DNA from: Nostoc sp. JL33
Lineage (GTDB): Bacteria; Cyanobacteriota; Cyanobacteriia; Cyanobacteriales; Nostocaceae
Length of the DNA stretch: 64,000 bases
Assembly (NCBI RefSeq): GCF_017114985.1
Contig: NZ_JABXKP010000087.1
Location: forward strand, 1-64,000
Direction of reading: 5' to 3'
The position numbers and the translations under genes were made by a program. The notes beneath the pieces were generated by a model. It worked only from the letters and a program-made list of their open reading frames with translations, had not been told where the DNA came from and did no database searches. Numbering within the stretch: the first letter of the stretch is position 1; each line of letters opens with the position of its first letter. This document shows positions 30,076-37,392 of this stretch, piece by piece.

Positions 30076-30176
30076 TTATAGATCCCCCCTAACTCCCTTT
30101 AAAAAGGGAGGAAATAAGAAAATCCAGCTCCCTCCCCAATATATCGGGGAGGGTTAGGGTGGGGTAAAACCCAGAT
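30076..30176. repeat. CCCTCC/GGAGGG palindromic repeat
   Basis: Two stems: CTCCCTTTAAAAAGGGAG and CTCCCCAATATATCGGGGAG, then GGGTTAGGGTGGGG. One of many such blocks in the window (20.03, 27.1, 30.93, 31.7, 46.77 and 49.42 kb). Confidence 0.75.
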
Positions 30177-30179
30177 TTA

Positions 30180-30542
30180 TCAAGCAACAGCGTCTTGCTT
30201 AAGCTTTCGCGCCGGACGCTTGCGATCGCTTCGACGAACGCCCCCCGCCATTTTGTACTCATCGCTATTCTTGCCATACTTTGCAGCTACACTAAGTAAC
30301 ATGTGTTCTGTTAGTTCCATCAGCGACTTTTCGGTAACTTCTAAGGCTTCCTGAGTCATATCCACGGTGGAAAGGCTTGAGTTATAAGCTTCCAACTTAT
30401 CTTGCGTTGTTTTGATGAGGGCTGCAAAGGAGTCAGTTGTTACCCCATTGCCTAAGTCTAAGGTGGGATTGATCGATTTCAAAGCTGCAATCCGACGCTG
30501 CGCTTTATCAATTACTTTAGACCCGCGTTTTGGACGTGACAT
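30180..30542 (-). CDS. Small coiled-coil protein with KYGKNS motif (paralogue A)
   Basis: A 120-residue, basic, helical protein: MSRPKRGSKVIDKAQRRIAA, a central coiled-coil region, and the terminal signature KYGKNSDEYKMAGGVRRSDRKR. The same architecture and signature occur in the protein at 62035-62430, so the two are paralogues. Function unknown; the basic ends suggest nucleic acid or membrane-phosphate contact, which is inference. It is upstream of hsdM on the same strand, separated by ~190 nt with a palindromic repeat. Confidence 0.75.
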   Translation of the reverse strand: MSRPKRGSKVIDKAQRRIAALKSINPTLDLGNGVTTDSFAALIKTTQDKLEAYNSSLSTVDMTQEALEVTEKSLMELTEHMLLSVAAKYGKNSDEYKMAGGVRRSDRKRPARKLKQDAVA

Positions 30543-30716
30543 AAATTACCTTTCTGTTATTAATAATGCGCCAGGATAAAAACTGACTTCTACCCTGGAC
30601 TGTACAGCACTACGATAAACAGAATTAGGGTTAATTGACAGCCGCATTATTCGGTATAAATTGATTTATTTATTACAACTATTTTAAGTCATTTTACGTA
30701 AACTCTTGTAGTTTAC

Positions 30717-30896
30717 CCGAATTCAATAAACAACTGCCCGAATTCAATAAACGACTGCCCGAATTCAATAAACGGCTGTCCGAATTCAATAAACGACTCC
30801 CCGAATTCAATAAACGACTGCCCGAATTCAATAAACGACCGCCCGAATTCAATAAACGATTGCCCGAATTCAATAAACGACTGCCCGAATTCAATA
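30717..30896. repeat. 21-bp tandem repeat array, 8.5 units
   Basis: Units of CCGAATTCAATAAACGACTG plus one base, eight complete and one partial, with scattered substitutions only at the 3' end of each unit. The EcoRI-like GAATTC core is invariant. The length is a multiple of seven, as for other repeats here. Confidence 0.95.
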
Positions 30897-30904
30897 TATA
30901 GCGC

Positions 30905-31045
30905 TTCTGGGTTGAGTTAAATACAGACCTAACCCCCAGCCCCTTCCCTGCAAGGGAAGGGGAGTATGATTCAAAGCCTCTCTCCTTTTAGGAGAGAGGA
31001 ATGGAAGTGAGGTCTAAGTATATTGCATACAACTGAGAACCGCTA
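30905..31045. repeat. Dispersed palindromic repeat block
   Basis: Contains CCCCTTCCCTGCAAGGGAAG and CTCTCTCCTTTTAGGAGAGAG stems, flanked by GACCTAACCCC and GAGGTCTAAGTATATTGCAT. Related to the block at 27080-27190. Confidence 0.7.
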
Positions 31046-31230
31046 TAGGAACTTATCGCAATCTTATTTGAGTTGTAAAAATTTTTGTTATGGTCGTCCT
31101 TGACCAGTTGTGATTACAAAGGACAAATGACAAATGACTAATAACTAATTACATCTTCACGCCTAAATCTATGTGAAAATACTTATAAAACTATTGACAA
31201 GTATAAAAATATACTATATCTTGAAATAAG

Positions 31231-31270
31231 AAAGGCGATCGCGGACTCTTGGCCGAGGGCGATCGCCTTT
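31231..31270. promoter_or_regulatory. HIP1-containing perfect hairpin upstream of small gene
   Basis: Arms AAAGGCGATCGC (31231-31242) and GCGATCGCCTTT (31259-31270) form a perfect 12-bp stem with a 16-nt loop, each arm holding one HIP1 octamer. It ends 28 nt before the ATG of the following gene, within its likely 5' leader, so it could affect transcription or translation; this is inference. Confidence 0.6.
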
Positions 31271-31298
31271 CATTTAACCCCTACAATTGGAGTCAAGT

Positions 31299-31583
31299 AT
31301 GATCATTGCACAAGAAAAAAAGTTTGCCAAATCACAACAAAAGCAGTATTTACCGACTCAAGGCAACAACGCATCGGCTCTGAATCTATCTGACCAAAAG
31401 CCATTGCCAAAGAGAGAACCGATTAAACATTTATTGATTGGTTCACCAAAAGCCGTTACCAGCACAATTCACTTGTTGCAAGTTCTCGGCTATGCCAGCG
31501 TTGGTGATTGGAGTGCGCTACTACCAACAGGTAATCCAGATGAAGTTATGAGTATTTTAAGCCGTCAGATTTTGATGCAATAA
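31299..31583 (+). CDS. Conserved hypothetical cyanobacterial protein
   Basis: About 94 residues. The conserved C-terminal half reads PIKHLLIGSPKAVTSTIHLL then QVLGYASVGDWSALLPTGNP, a pattern I recognise from Nostocales without a known function. The start is ATG 31299 because GGAG lies 7-nt upstream; a TTG at 31287 is the alternative. A perfect HIP1 hairpin precedes it and a 16-bp perfect stem follows it. Confidence 0.75.
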   Translation: MIIAQEKKFAKSQQKQYLPTQGNNASALNLSDQKPLPKREPIKHLLIGSPKAVTSTIHLLQVLGYASVGDWSALLPTGNPDEVMSILSRQILMQ

Positions 31584-31607
31584 CTCAGTCAAATACTCTC
31601 AGTGTCC

Positions 31608-31640
31608 AGATCCCCGACTTCTTTAAGAAGTCGGGGATCT
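31608..31640. repeat. Dispersed hairpin AGATCCCCGACTTCTT
   Basis: A perfect 16-bp stem (AGATCCCCGACTTCTT with AAGAAGTCGGGGATCT) with a 1-nt loop, 25 nt after the stop of the preceding gene. Degenerate copies lie at 32354-32385, 46208-46241 and 62523-62555. It could terminate transcription, although no T-run follows. Confidence 0.9.
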
Positions 31641-31674
31641 AACTTTCTATTTAGTCCCCTCCCCTTTATAAGCT

Positions 31675-31830
31675 ACGGTGTAGACACATCTGTGTACAAC
31701 AAAATAGATCCTCCTAAATCCTCCTTTTTAAGGAGGATTTTGAGAGGTCTTTGCCCCCCAATTTATCGGGGGTTGAGGGGATCAAAAAGCTGTGGAGCAA
31801 CTTTAGAAGACTTGTGTGTACACTGTAGCC
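31675..31830. mobile_element. Possible MITE with CTACGGTGTA ends
   Basis: Left end AGCTACGGTGTAGACACA and right end GTGTGTACACTGTAGCC are inverted relative to one another with a few mismatches, enclosing palindromic CCTCCTTTTTAAGGAGG sequence. The right-end sequence also occurs at about 20145 as GTGTGTACACCGTAGCC. Confidence 0.5.
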
Positions 31831-31991
31831 TTTATAAAGGGAGGGTTAGGGTGCAATACAGTTCAGTTAAGCTCACTTTCAGATTTTACGCCATAAAAAA
31901 CCCCACTAACTTATAGAAAGTGGAGCAATTAATGTTACAAATTTAGGAGTCAATCATCGGTAAAATCGCTATTTGCAGCCGACAAGCGAAA

Positions 31992-32174
31992 TTAGTCTAA
32001 AGATTTCTTAAGTTCGTCTTTAATATTTTCTACAGTGTGACCAACTTGGGCTTCAGCTTGCTTTGCTTGTCCTTCAGCTTTCTCTTGGGGATTACCGGTT
32101 ATTTCACCGACAACCTCTTGAATTTTGCCTTCAATATTTTTTGCAGTAGCTTCTACTCTTTTTTCGACACTCAT
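31992..32174 (-). CDS. CsbD family stress protein
   Basis: A 60-residue, highly charged protein: SVEKRVEATAKNIEGKIQEVVGEITGNPQEKAEGQAKQ in two pieces with the family's repeated GKIQEVVGEITG pattern. CsbD-like proteins are small general-stress proteins with unknown biochemistry. It is monocistronic on the minus strand, and a weak stem (CCACT with AGTGG followed by GGTTTTTT) at about 31896-31925 could be its terminator. It belongs to the group of stress-type genes up to 36.3 kb. Confidence 0.9.
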   Translation of the reverse strand: MSVEKRVEATAKNIEGKIQEVVGEITGNPQEKAEGQAKQAEAQVGHTVENIKDELKKSLD

Positions 32175-32353
32175 GGTTTCTATTTCCAGCTTGTAGTTGA
32201 TTCAGCTATTACATAAACTAACAGGAGCGTATTATTTTTCACTTCCATCAACGGAGAGAAGAATTTGTGAGATTATGTATCTTAAGATAGATACGGGGTG
32301 CGACGAAACACCCATCTGAAAAAATATAAAGAGATCATAAATCCGCGGTGTCC

Positions 32354-32385
32354 AGATCCCCGATTTCTTGGAGAAGTCGGATATC
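32354..32385. repeat. Degenerate copy of AGATCCCCGA hairpin
   Basis: AGATCCCCGATTTCTTGGAG then AAGTCGGATATCT: same family as 31608-31640, with mismatches in the right arm. Confidence 0.7.
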
Positions 32386-32442
32386 TAACTTTTCACGAAG
32401 GATTTAGGACTGCTATATGCATCTTCATAGAGAATTGGTATT

Positions 32443-32533
32443 AGGACTTACGCAAGAGGTACGGAATAACGAACCACAGAGGCGCAGAGAACACGGAGAA
32501 ATCAAAGGCAAAGAGATATTTTGTGTAAGTACT
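32443..32533. mobile_element. MITE-like element with GGACTTACGCA ends
   Basis: 91 bp from AGGACTTACGCA to TGTGTAAGTACT (imperfect inverted ends), with interior CCACAGAGGCGCAGAGAACA that is the reverse complement of the interior of 13322-13412. Both are 91 bp long, so they are the same element in opposite orientations. Confidence 0.8.
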
Positions 32534-32577
32534 AGGTATAAGTAAAAGCAAATTTTCAACAAAAGGAAAGTAAAGGA

Positions 32578-33465
32578 GTGACAACAAAACCTCAAAAAAA
32601 TGTATGGAGGAGTGAGATTAATGACATCATTCGGGGTGCTTGCGGAGGTTTTTTATTTGGTATACCTTTACTGTACACAATGGAGGTTTGGTGGATTGGA
32701 TCATTGGTAAAACCACAACTGATGATGATGGCGATCGCATTCATGTTTATTGTGGTTTACTTGCTCAATCAGACAGAAGGTTTTCGCAAACGCAGATATA
32801 GCTGGCTAACTGCTCAAGTGGCAATGGATACGATAGAAGCGATCGCGATCGGACTAGCTTGCTCTGCGTTTGTGTTGCTACTATTGCAAGAATTGACGCC
32901 AGAAACTTCCCTAAAGGAATCTTTAGGTAAAATCATCTTTGAAAGTGTGCCCTTTGCTCTCGGTGTGGCATTAGCTAACCAGCTTTTGGGAGATACTAGA
33001 AATGGAAATGCCAAAGCAGAAGCAACCGATCAGGTAAACAGGACAACCAAGAACAAAGAAGATGAGTTACAGGCCACCTTTGCGGATGTGGGTGGAACCC
33101 TGATTGGTGCAACCATAATTGCATTTAACATTGCTCCAACAGATGAAATTCCTATGCTTGCAGCCGCAGCCTCGCCACCTTGGCAGTTGGCAATGATCCT
33201 CACATCCTTGCTGATTTCTTATGGCATTGTATTTCAGGCAGGCTTTTCTGACCAGCAAAAGCGCAAACAGCAAAAGGGAATTTTCCAACGACCAGCGAGT
33301 GAAACCATTATGTCCTACCTAGTGTCACTACTAGCAGGCGCTTTTATGCTGTGGTTCTTTCAAAAATTAACTTTTAGCGACCCTTGGACAATGTGGTTAG
33401 ATCACACATTGATGCTGGGCTTACCTGCAACTATTGGCGGTGCAGCCGGAAGGTTAGCAATATGA
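32578..33465 (+). CDS. TIGR02587 family integral membrane protein
   Basis: A 295-residue protein with about seven membrane segments (e.g. GGFLFGIPLLYTMEVWWIG, AIAFMFIVVYLL, IGLACSAFVLLLLQ, SYLVSLLAGAFMLWFFQKL). It matches the uncharacterised TIGR02587 family as I remember it, which is regularly followed by a TIGR02588 protein, as here. GTG start with AAAGGAG immediately upstream. Its stop overlaps the next start as ATGA, so the pair is translationally coupled. Function unknown. Confidence 0.85.
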   Translation: MTTKPQKNVWRSEINDIIRGACGGFLFGIPLLYTMEVWWIGSLVKPQLMMMAIAFMFIVVYLLNQTEGFRKRRYSWLTAQVAMDTIEAIAIGLACSAFVLLLLQELTPETSLKESLGKIIFESVPFALGVALANQLLGDTRNGNAKAEATDQVNRTTKNKEDELQATFADVGGTLIGATIIAFNIAPTDEIPMLAAAASPPWQLAMILTSLLISYGIVFQAGFSDQQKRKQQKGIFQRPASETIMSYLVSLLAGAFMLWFFQKLTFSDPWTMWLDHTLMLGLPATIGGAAGRLAI

Positions 33466-33860
33466 CTAAAACAGAACAACAATCAAAGCGCTCAATAGCT
33501 GAGTGGGTAACATTTAGCGTCGCCTCACTTATCCTCGCAATCATTGTGAGTCTAGTGGGCTACACTTGGCTAAACGAAAAAAATCAACCTCCCATCCTTT
33601 CTGTTACCAAAAAACAAACAATTCGGGAAATTGATGGACAATTTTATGTTCCCTTTGAAGTTGTCAATAGTGGAGGAGATACAGCTGAGTCAGTTCAAAT
33701 TATGGCTGAGTTACTGATTAACGGCAAAGTTACAGAAACAGGAGAGCAACAGATCGACTTTTTATCTACTGGAGAAAGTGAAGAAGGCGCATTTATATTT
33801 AGCCAGAACCCACGCCAAGGTCAGTTAAATCTGCGTGTTGCTAGCTATAAATTGCCATAG
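33462..33860 (+). CDS. TIGR02588 family protein
   Basis: A 132-residue protein with one N-terminal membrane helix (WVTFSVASLILAIIVSLVGYTW) and an extracytoplasmic beta-sandwich-like domain (VPFEVVNSGGDTAESVQIMAEL). The ATG overlaps the TIGR02587 stop (ATGA). The pair likely forms a membrane complex; its role is not known. Confidence 0.85.
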   Translation: MTKTEQQSKRSIAEWVTFSVASLILAIIVSLVGYTWLNEKNQPPILSVTKKQTIREIDGQFYVPFEVVNSGGDTAESVQIMAELLINGKVTETGEQQIDFLSTGESEEGAFIFSQNPRQGQLNLRVASYKLP

Positions 33861-33908
33861 GGAAGATTTCAAACCGCAGTTAACAAATAATTTATTTCTT
33901 GAAAATCC

Positions 33909-34676
33909 TTAAGCTTTAACCTTGGCTTTTGACCAGACACCATTTTCATCTTCATCATATTGCTGGTGAACAGTCTCCCAAGCAGCTTGTTCAGCCGTAA
34001 ATTCGTCACTTTTCTCATTGAGTACAGCGTTATAGCGCTCAATGAATGTATTCTGAGCTTCATCAGAAAGATGAGCGCGAACCTCAGGCGATAAGTCCTG
34101 TGGACTGTTGCACTGTCCAGAACAAGAACGAGCCAGAGTTTTCTCAATCGTGCTAACTTCTTCAGCGCCAGCACTTTCAAGCAGCAATTGAAATTCGCCA
34201 GCGCGATCGCTCGGAACTTCTGCCATCAATAAGAACTCGCCAGCTTCTAAGCGAGTTTGGTAGATAGCCGCTTTATCTTCTGGCATGCCCAAAGTAGTTA
34301 GAACTGATACTAGACCGGCACCTGCACTACCTGCGATCGCTCCACTAGCAGCCCCCAACAGCACTGCACCAATAGGCCCTGCTGCCACGATTGGCCCGAC
34401 AAAAGGAATAAACAGTACACCTACACCCGTCAGCAAGCTGAGAAAGGAACCAAACAAGGAACCAAAAACTGCCCCTGTTCTCAAACCTCCCAGAATCACA
34501 TCTTTTTTACTGATAAAGCCAGCAATTCTGGTTTCCGACTGGAAGTTTCTCCCCAAGACCGAAATATGATCTCTAGGCACACTCCTGTCTAGTAAACGTC
34601 GAATCACATCATCAATTTGCTTCTGTTCTTTGAATACAGCAGAAATAGTCCGTTCTGCTTTATATACTTCTTGCAT
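33909..34676 (-). CDS. Stress protein with glycine-zipper middle and ChaB domain
   Basis: A 255-residue protein of three parts: an N-terminal GSP17M/DUF1269-like region ([27 protein letters not shown]), a Gly/Ala-rich pair of membrane-like segments at ~70-130 ([20 protein letters not shown]), and a C-terminal ChaB-like domain ([39 protein letters not shown]). ChaB is associated with cation transport regulation in E. coli; the present combination is of unknown role and typical of cyanobacterial stress loci. It lies next to dps on the same strand. Confidence 0.82.
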   Translation of the reverse strand: MQEVYKAERTISAVFKEQKQIDDVIRRLLDRSVPRDHISVLGRNFQSETRIAGFISKKDVILGGLRTGAVFGSLFGSFLSLLTGVGVLFIPFVGPIVAAGPIGAVLLGAASGAIAGSAGAGLVSVLTTLGMPEDKAAIYQTRLEAGEFLLMAEVPSDRAGEFQLLLESAGAEEVSTIEKTLARSCSGQCNSPQDLSPEVRAHLSDEAQNTFIERYNAVLNEKSDEFTAEQAAWETVHQQYDEDENGVWSKAKVKA

Positions 34677-34698
34677 TTAAATACTCCTTGTTATTATC

Positions 34699-34811
34699 AG
34701 GACTTACGCAAACAATAGCTGAAAAGAATGATTTTTAGGTAGGGGCAATACCCTGCGGTCAGCTAAAGCTACATGAATTGCCCCTACCGTGTGTAGTTTT
34801 GCGTAAGTCCT
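34699..34811. mobile_element. MITE with perfect GGACTTACGCAAA ends
   Basis: 113 bp with perfect 14-bp inverted ends AGGACTTACGCAAA and TTTGCGTAAGTCCT. The interior has TAGGGGCAATACCCTGCGGT and its partial inverse ATTGCCCCTACC; the segment GCGGTCAGCTAAAGCTAC also occurs inverted near 58336. Confidence 0.88.
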
Positions 34812-34872
34812 AATTATGTTGTTTTTGGAATGAATATAGTGAATAGGTAGATGCAGGCAAATTCCTTTCACA

Positions 34873-34907
34873 CCAGTTGAGGGAGGAATCAATCCTCCCT
34901 CAACTGG
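34873..34907 (-). terminator. Strong hairpin after dps
   Basis: A perfect 14-bp stem (CCAGTTGAGGGAGG with CCTCCCTCAACTGG) and a 7-nt loop, 35 nt past the dps stop. No clear T-run follows on either strand, so it may act as an mRNA-stabilising end or a weak terminator. Confidence 0.6.
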
Positions 34908-34941
34908 TTTGACAAACAGCGTCAACTGTTAACGTTATGAG

Positions 34942-35481
34942 CTACACACCGACAGGAGTCTTGGCACCTTCTGCTGGCTGTCTACCATCTGGGCCCAGTG
35001 CTTCGCCTTCAATAAATGAACGCAGCATCCAAGCTATCTCTTCATGCTGTTCCAGCAGTGCAGTTAAAAAGTCAGCAGTTCCCTGATCGTGGAACTTTTC
35101 ACCAGACTGATCCACATGGTCTCTTAAGTTACGAATAACCTGCTCGTGATCATCCACTAGATTAGCTACCATCCCCGTTGCGGTGGGAACATTACCAGCA
35201 TGTTCCTTGAGGGTAGCAAGTTTGAGAAATCCCTCTAACGTACCAACTGGGAAACCGCCCAAAGTACGAACCCGCTCTGCCAAGGCATCAATATTTAGAG
35301 TCAGCTTTTGGTAGTGTTCTTCCCAAAGCTGGTGCAAAGAGCGGAACTGAGGCCCAACGACATCCCAGTGATACTTTTTGGTTTTCACCAACAGTAGATA
35401 GGCATCTGCCAAATCTTGATTTAACAGATTAATTACACCTTGACGCTGTTCTTCAGTCAAACCAATGTTTATCGCACGCAT
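34942..35481 (-). CDS. dpsA: Dps-family DNA-protection ferritin
   Basis: A 179-residue Dps: ferroxidase residues lie in KYHWDVVGPQFRSLHQLWEEHYQKL and NIDALAERVRTLGG, spaced as in the family. Dps dodecamers oxidise and store iron with hydrogen peroxide and protect DNA under starvation and oxidative stress. The polar C-terminal tail (GPDGRQPAEGAKTPVGV) is typical of cyanobacterial members. Its neighbours are other stress-type genes, suggesting shared conditions of expression. The symbol is by similarity only. Confidence 0.92.
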   Translation of the reverse strand: MRAINIGLTEEQRQGVINLLNQDLADAYLLLVKTKKYHWDVVGPQFRSLHQLWEEHYQKLTLNIDALAERVRTLGGFPVGTLEGFLKLATLKEHAGNVPTATGMVANLVDDHEQVIRNLRDHVDQSGEKFHDQGTADFLTALLEQHEEIAWMLRSFIEGEALGPDGRQPAEGAKTPVGV

Positions 35482-35966
35482 TGTTTTCCATCCCTAAGCA
35501 AAGTTATCTATTAACTTCTCAAATTTTAGACAGATTCCACATCAACCAAAGGAAGCATTGTTAGCTTAAATTAATTAGGCTATGATAATTATGCCTATGC
35601 CTTAATAGGTAGTATTAAACCCATAATCTAGTAATTAGCGAACTTTATTGATTTCTTCAGGTACAAAAATAAAAATATTAAATCAATCTAAATAGTTAAT
35701 CAAAACTATTTAAACCCAGTTTAACCAAAGATGCTCAGGGTGAACATAAGCTAAAACACATCCACGAAAGCATATTAAAAATTTTTCAACATCTTGTGGG
35801 GTGGGCATCTTGCCCGCCTTGACGGGAGCAACTTAAATGCTGATTAGCTTACTTTTATTTTATGCTTAATTGCAGTTGCCAGCTTTAGATTACTAATTAG
35901 TAATGGGTCACTGCTTCTACGCAATCACCCATTACTACCGAAAAATTACCAGAACTATTAATTTAG
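35482..35966. other. Gene-free AT-rich region upstream of dps
   Basis: About 485 nt, AT-rich. A stem TAATGGGT/ACCCATTA at 35901-35934 lies after the stop of the 35967 gene and may be its terminator. The remaining sequence holds the presumed dps promoter. Confidence 0.5.
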
Positions 35967-36326
35967 TTACTTACCACCTGTAACTTTCTCCAACGCATTC
36001 TTTATAGTTTCTTCCACTGAGGTTGCACTCTGGGAATTTTCTGGACTCTTCTGCTTGTCAATATCGGCAGCTCCCTGAACCTCATTTAATCCTTCGTTAG
36101 TCTCCTTTTGAGTCTTTCTCAATCCTATTGGTGGTGCTTTACCGGCTTCGTCAGTTTTGCGCTGAATGTCAAGCAGTTGTGTAGTACCTTCGGTCGTGTC
36201 ACTTTGGTAGCTATCGATCGCAAAAGCAGGAAAAACACTAGATAACAATAGTAAGGCGCAAGTAAAAGCCACAACTAGAAAACGTACTGGGCTTAAAATA
36301 GATAAAACAGAAGCAATAATTTTCAT
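35967..36326 (-). CDS. Secreted small stress-type protein
   Basis: A 119-residue protein with a signal peptide ending near SSVFPAFA-IDSY, then a polar, Gln/Thr/Lys-rich mature part without Cys (GLRKTQKETNEGLNEVQGAA, EETIKNALEKVTGGK). I recall similar proteins annotated as low-temperature-induced in cyanobacteria, but no activity is established. It is the last gene of the stress-type group. Confidence 0.75.
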   Translation of the reverse strand: MKIIASVLSILSPVRFLVVAFTCALLLLSSVFPAFAIDSYQSDTTEGTTQLLDIQRKTDEAGKAPPIGLRKTQKETNEGLNEVQGAADIDKQKSPENSQSATSVEETIKNALEKVTGGK

Positions 36327-37392
36327 TTGAAATCCTCGAGAACAGCTTTAACAACCCAGAACTTTCACTGAAAGAGCGTAAGCTCACACTTTATTTGATA
36401 AACTTGAGCAATAATAAAAACAGCAAGCTACGCTTCAATCTGGAAGTTCTTTAGAAACGAACCTTGCGAAGAAATTGTCTTTGTATTTCTGCATCGAAAC
36501 AGTAAGGGATAATAAGCAAATATCACCTTAATTCTTTAGCAAAATCATCATTACCTTTACGATTGACATTCTTCTCTCAAAGTCCCCTATTTCTACTTGT
36601 ACTTTGAAAATGCTAACGCCTGCATCAATCTATAGAATGAAATTTTATATATCTATAGTTGGAATAAAATCAGTCTCTAGGTAGATCGACTTAATCTAGT
36701 TTTGGCAGGTTAATCGCTCTATTATTTATGTTCAGTTAGCTTGCTTTATCCAATCAAAGCACTTTCAGGAATATGCACCTTAGAGGATATTTGTAAAGTA
36801 TCAAGTTCTATAAATATCCCCTTTAACGTGTCGCCCAAGTCCCCACCTTCTCTGCGAGACGCTAACGCGAACAATGTACTCTAATGCTAGGTATAGGGAG
36901 CGGGGGTGTTCGCGAACAGCGTCACAAAGTGAGTAGGGCATAGGCGTGTTGTTTTTTTGCGTCAGCAAAAACAAATACGCTTATGGATGACGAATCCTGC
37001 TTGTTTTTCTGATAGAATTAATTGGTGTTGACCCTCCGGGTTCAAAATCCATAAGAGGGAAACCCTCAAGACCGCGTTTTTCACCATCAATGCCATAAGC
37101 GAAAACCAAGCCAACAGGTATATGTTGCAAGAGAAAGATTTGGGTCTTGGGAACCACGACTCCTGATAAGAGGAGGGAATGTCAGACTTTCTAGAACTAC
37201 GGAGTTCTGGAGGCTATTCCCGATGAATTGGGAAGCTCCGTCCGTCTTACGGCGGAGTACTTCACCCCACGCTACTTGCTCCAGTTGCAGAGAAGTCGGA
37301 GGGGTGGCTTCCGCCGTTGCCATCTGAACTTCAGGGGAGATCCTAAGACCGCAGTGGCTCCCTTTAAAAACGGCGGTAAATAAATCTTTCCT
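36327..37392. other. Long gene-free region with repeat remnants
   Basis: About 1.07 kb. The left part is AT-rich. At about 36850 TGCGAGACGCTAACGCGAAC is a fragment of a repeat also seen at about 63578 (GGGGAGACGCTGCGCGAACA). From ~37021 to 37382 the sequence becomes GC-richer with several stem-loops (see the separate entry). Confidence 0.55.
37021..37382 (+). other. Structured region, possible tnpB 3' end/omegaRNA-like remnant
   Basis: Successive stems can be drawn: AGAACT-ACGG-AGTTCT (37192-37207), TTCCC-GATGAA-TTGGGAA region (37217-37234), and CTCCGTCCG-TCTTA-CGGCGGAG (37236-37257), followed by TACTTCACC. That order, ending in a strong stem and a short TTCAC-type tail, resembles the 3' ends of IS200/IS605-type tnpB genes in cyanobacteria as I remember them. 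No tnpB coding sequence remains. A minus-strand frame of 78 residues here is probably not real. Confidence 0.3.

Larger units (their letters stand above)
30543..31298. other. Repeat-rich gene-free region
   Basis: About 755 nt holding a 21-bp tandem array (30717-30896), a palindromic repeat block (30905-31045), STRR-like ACAAATGACTAATAACTAAT at about 31125, and a HIP1 hairpin (31231-31270). A minus-strand frame through the tandem array (LLNSGSR repeats) is an artefact of the repeat. Confidence 0.7.
31584..31991. other. Gene-free repeat region
   Basis: About 400 nt: the GATCCCCGAC hairpin at 31608-31640, then AGCTACGGTGTAGACACATC and its near-inverse GTGTGTACACTGTAGCC at about 31675 and 31812 enclosing CTCCTTTTTAAGGAGGA palindromes, giving a MITE-like arrangement of about 150 bp. 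No coding frame is credible. Confidence 0.6.
32175..32577. other. Gene-free region with two dispersed repeats
   Basis: About 400 nt between the divergent csbD-like and TIGR02587 genes. Contains a degenerate AGATCCCCGA hairpin (32354-32385) and a MITE-like element (32443-32533). The last 40 nt contain AAAGTAAAGGAG, the ribosome-binding site of the next gene. Confidence 0.6.
34677..34941. other. Spacer between ChaB-domain gene and dps
   Basis: 265 nt holding a 113-bp MITE (34699-34811) and the perfect hairpin at 34873-34907 after the dps stop. No coding frame. Confidence 0.7.

Noticed and set aside
30694-30894. Minus-strand frame encoding LLNSGSR repeats
   Set aside because: It is only the 21-bp tandem array read in an open frame; no start signal and no non-repeat protein part.
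31602-31916. 104-residue plus-strand frame reading MSRSPTSLRSRGSNFLF
   Set aside because: Runs through hairpin repeats; composition and position do not support a gene.
37087-37323. 78-residue minus-strand frame in the structured region
   Set aside because: The sequence is better explained by stem-loops; no ribosome-binding site or family seen.
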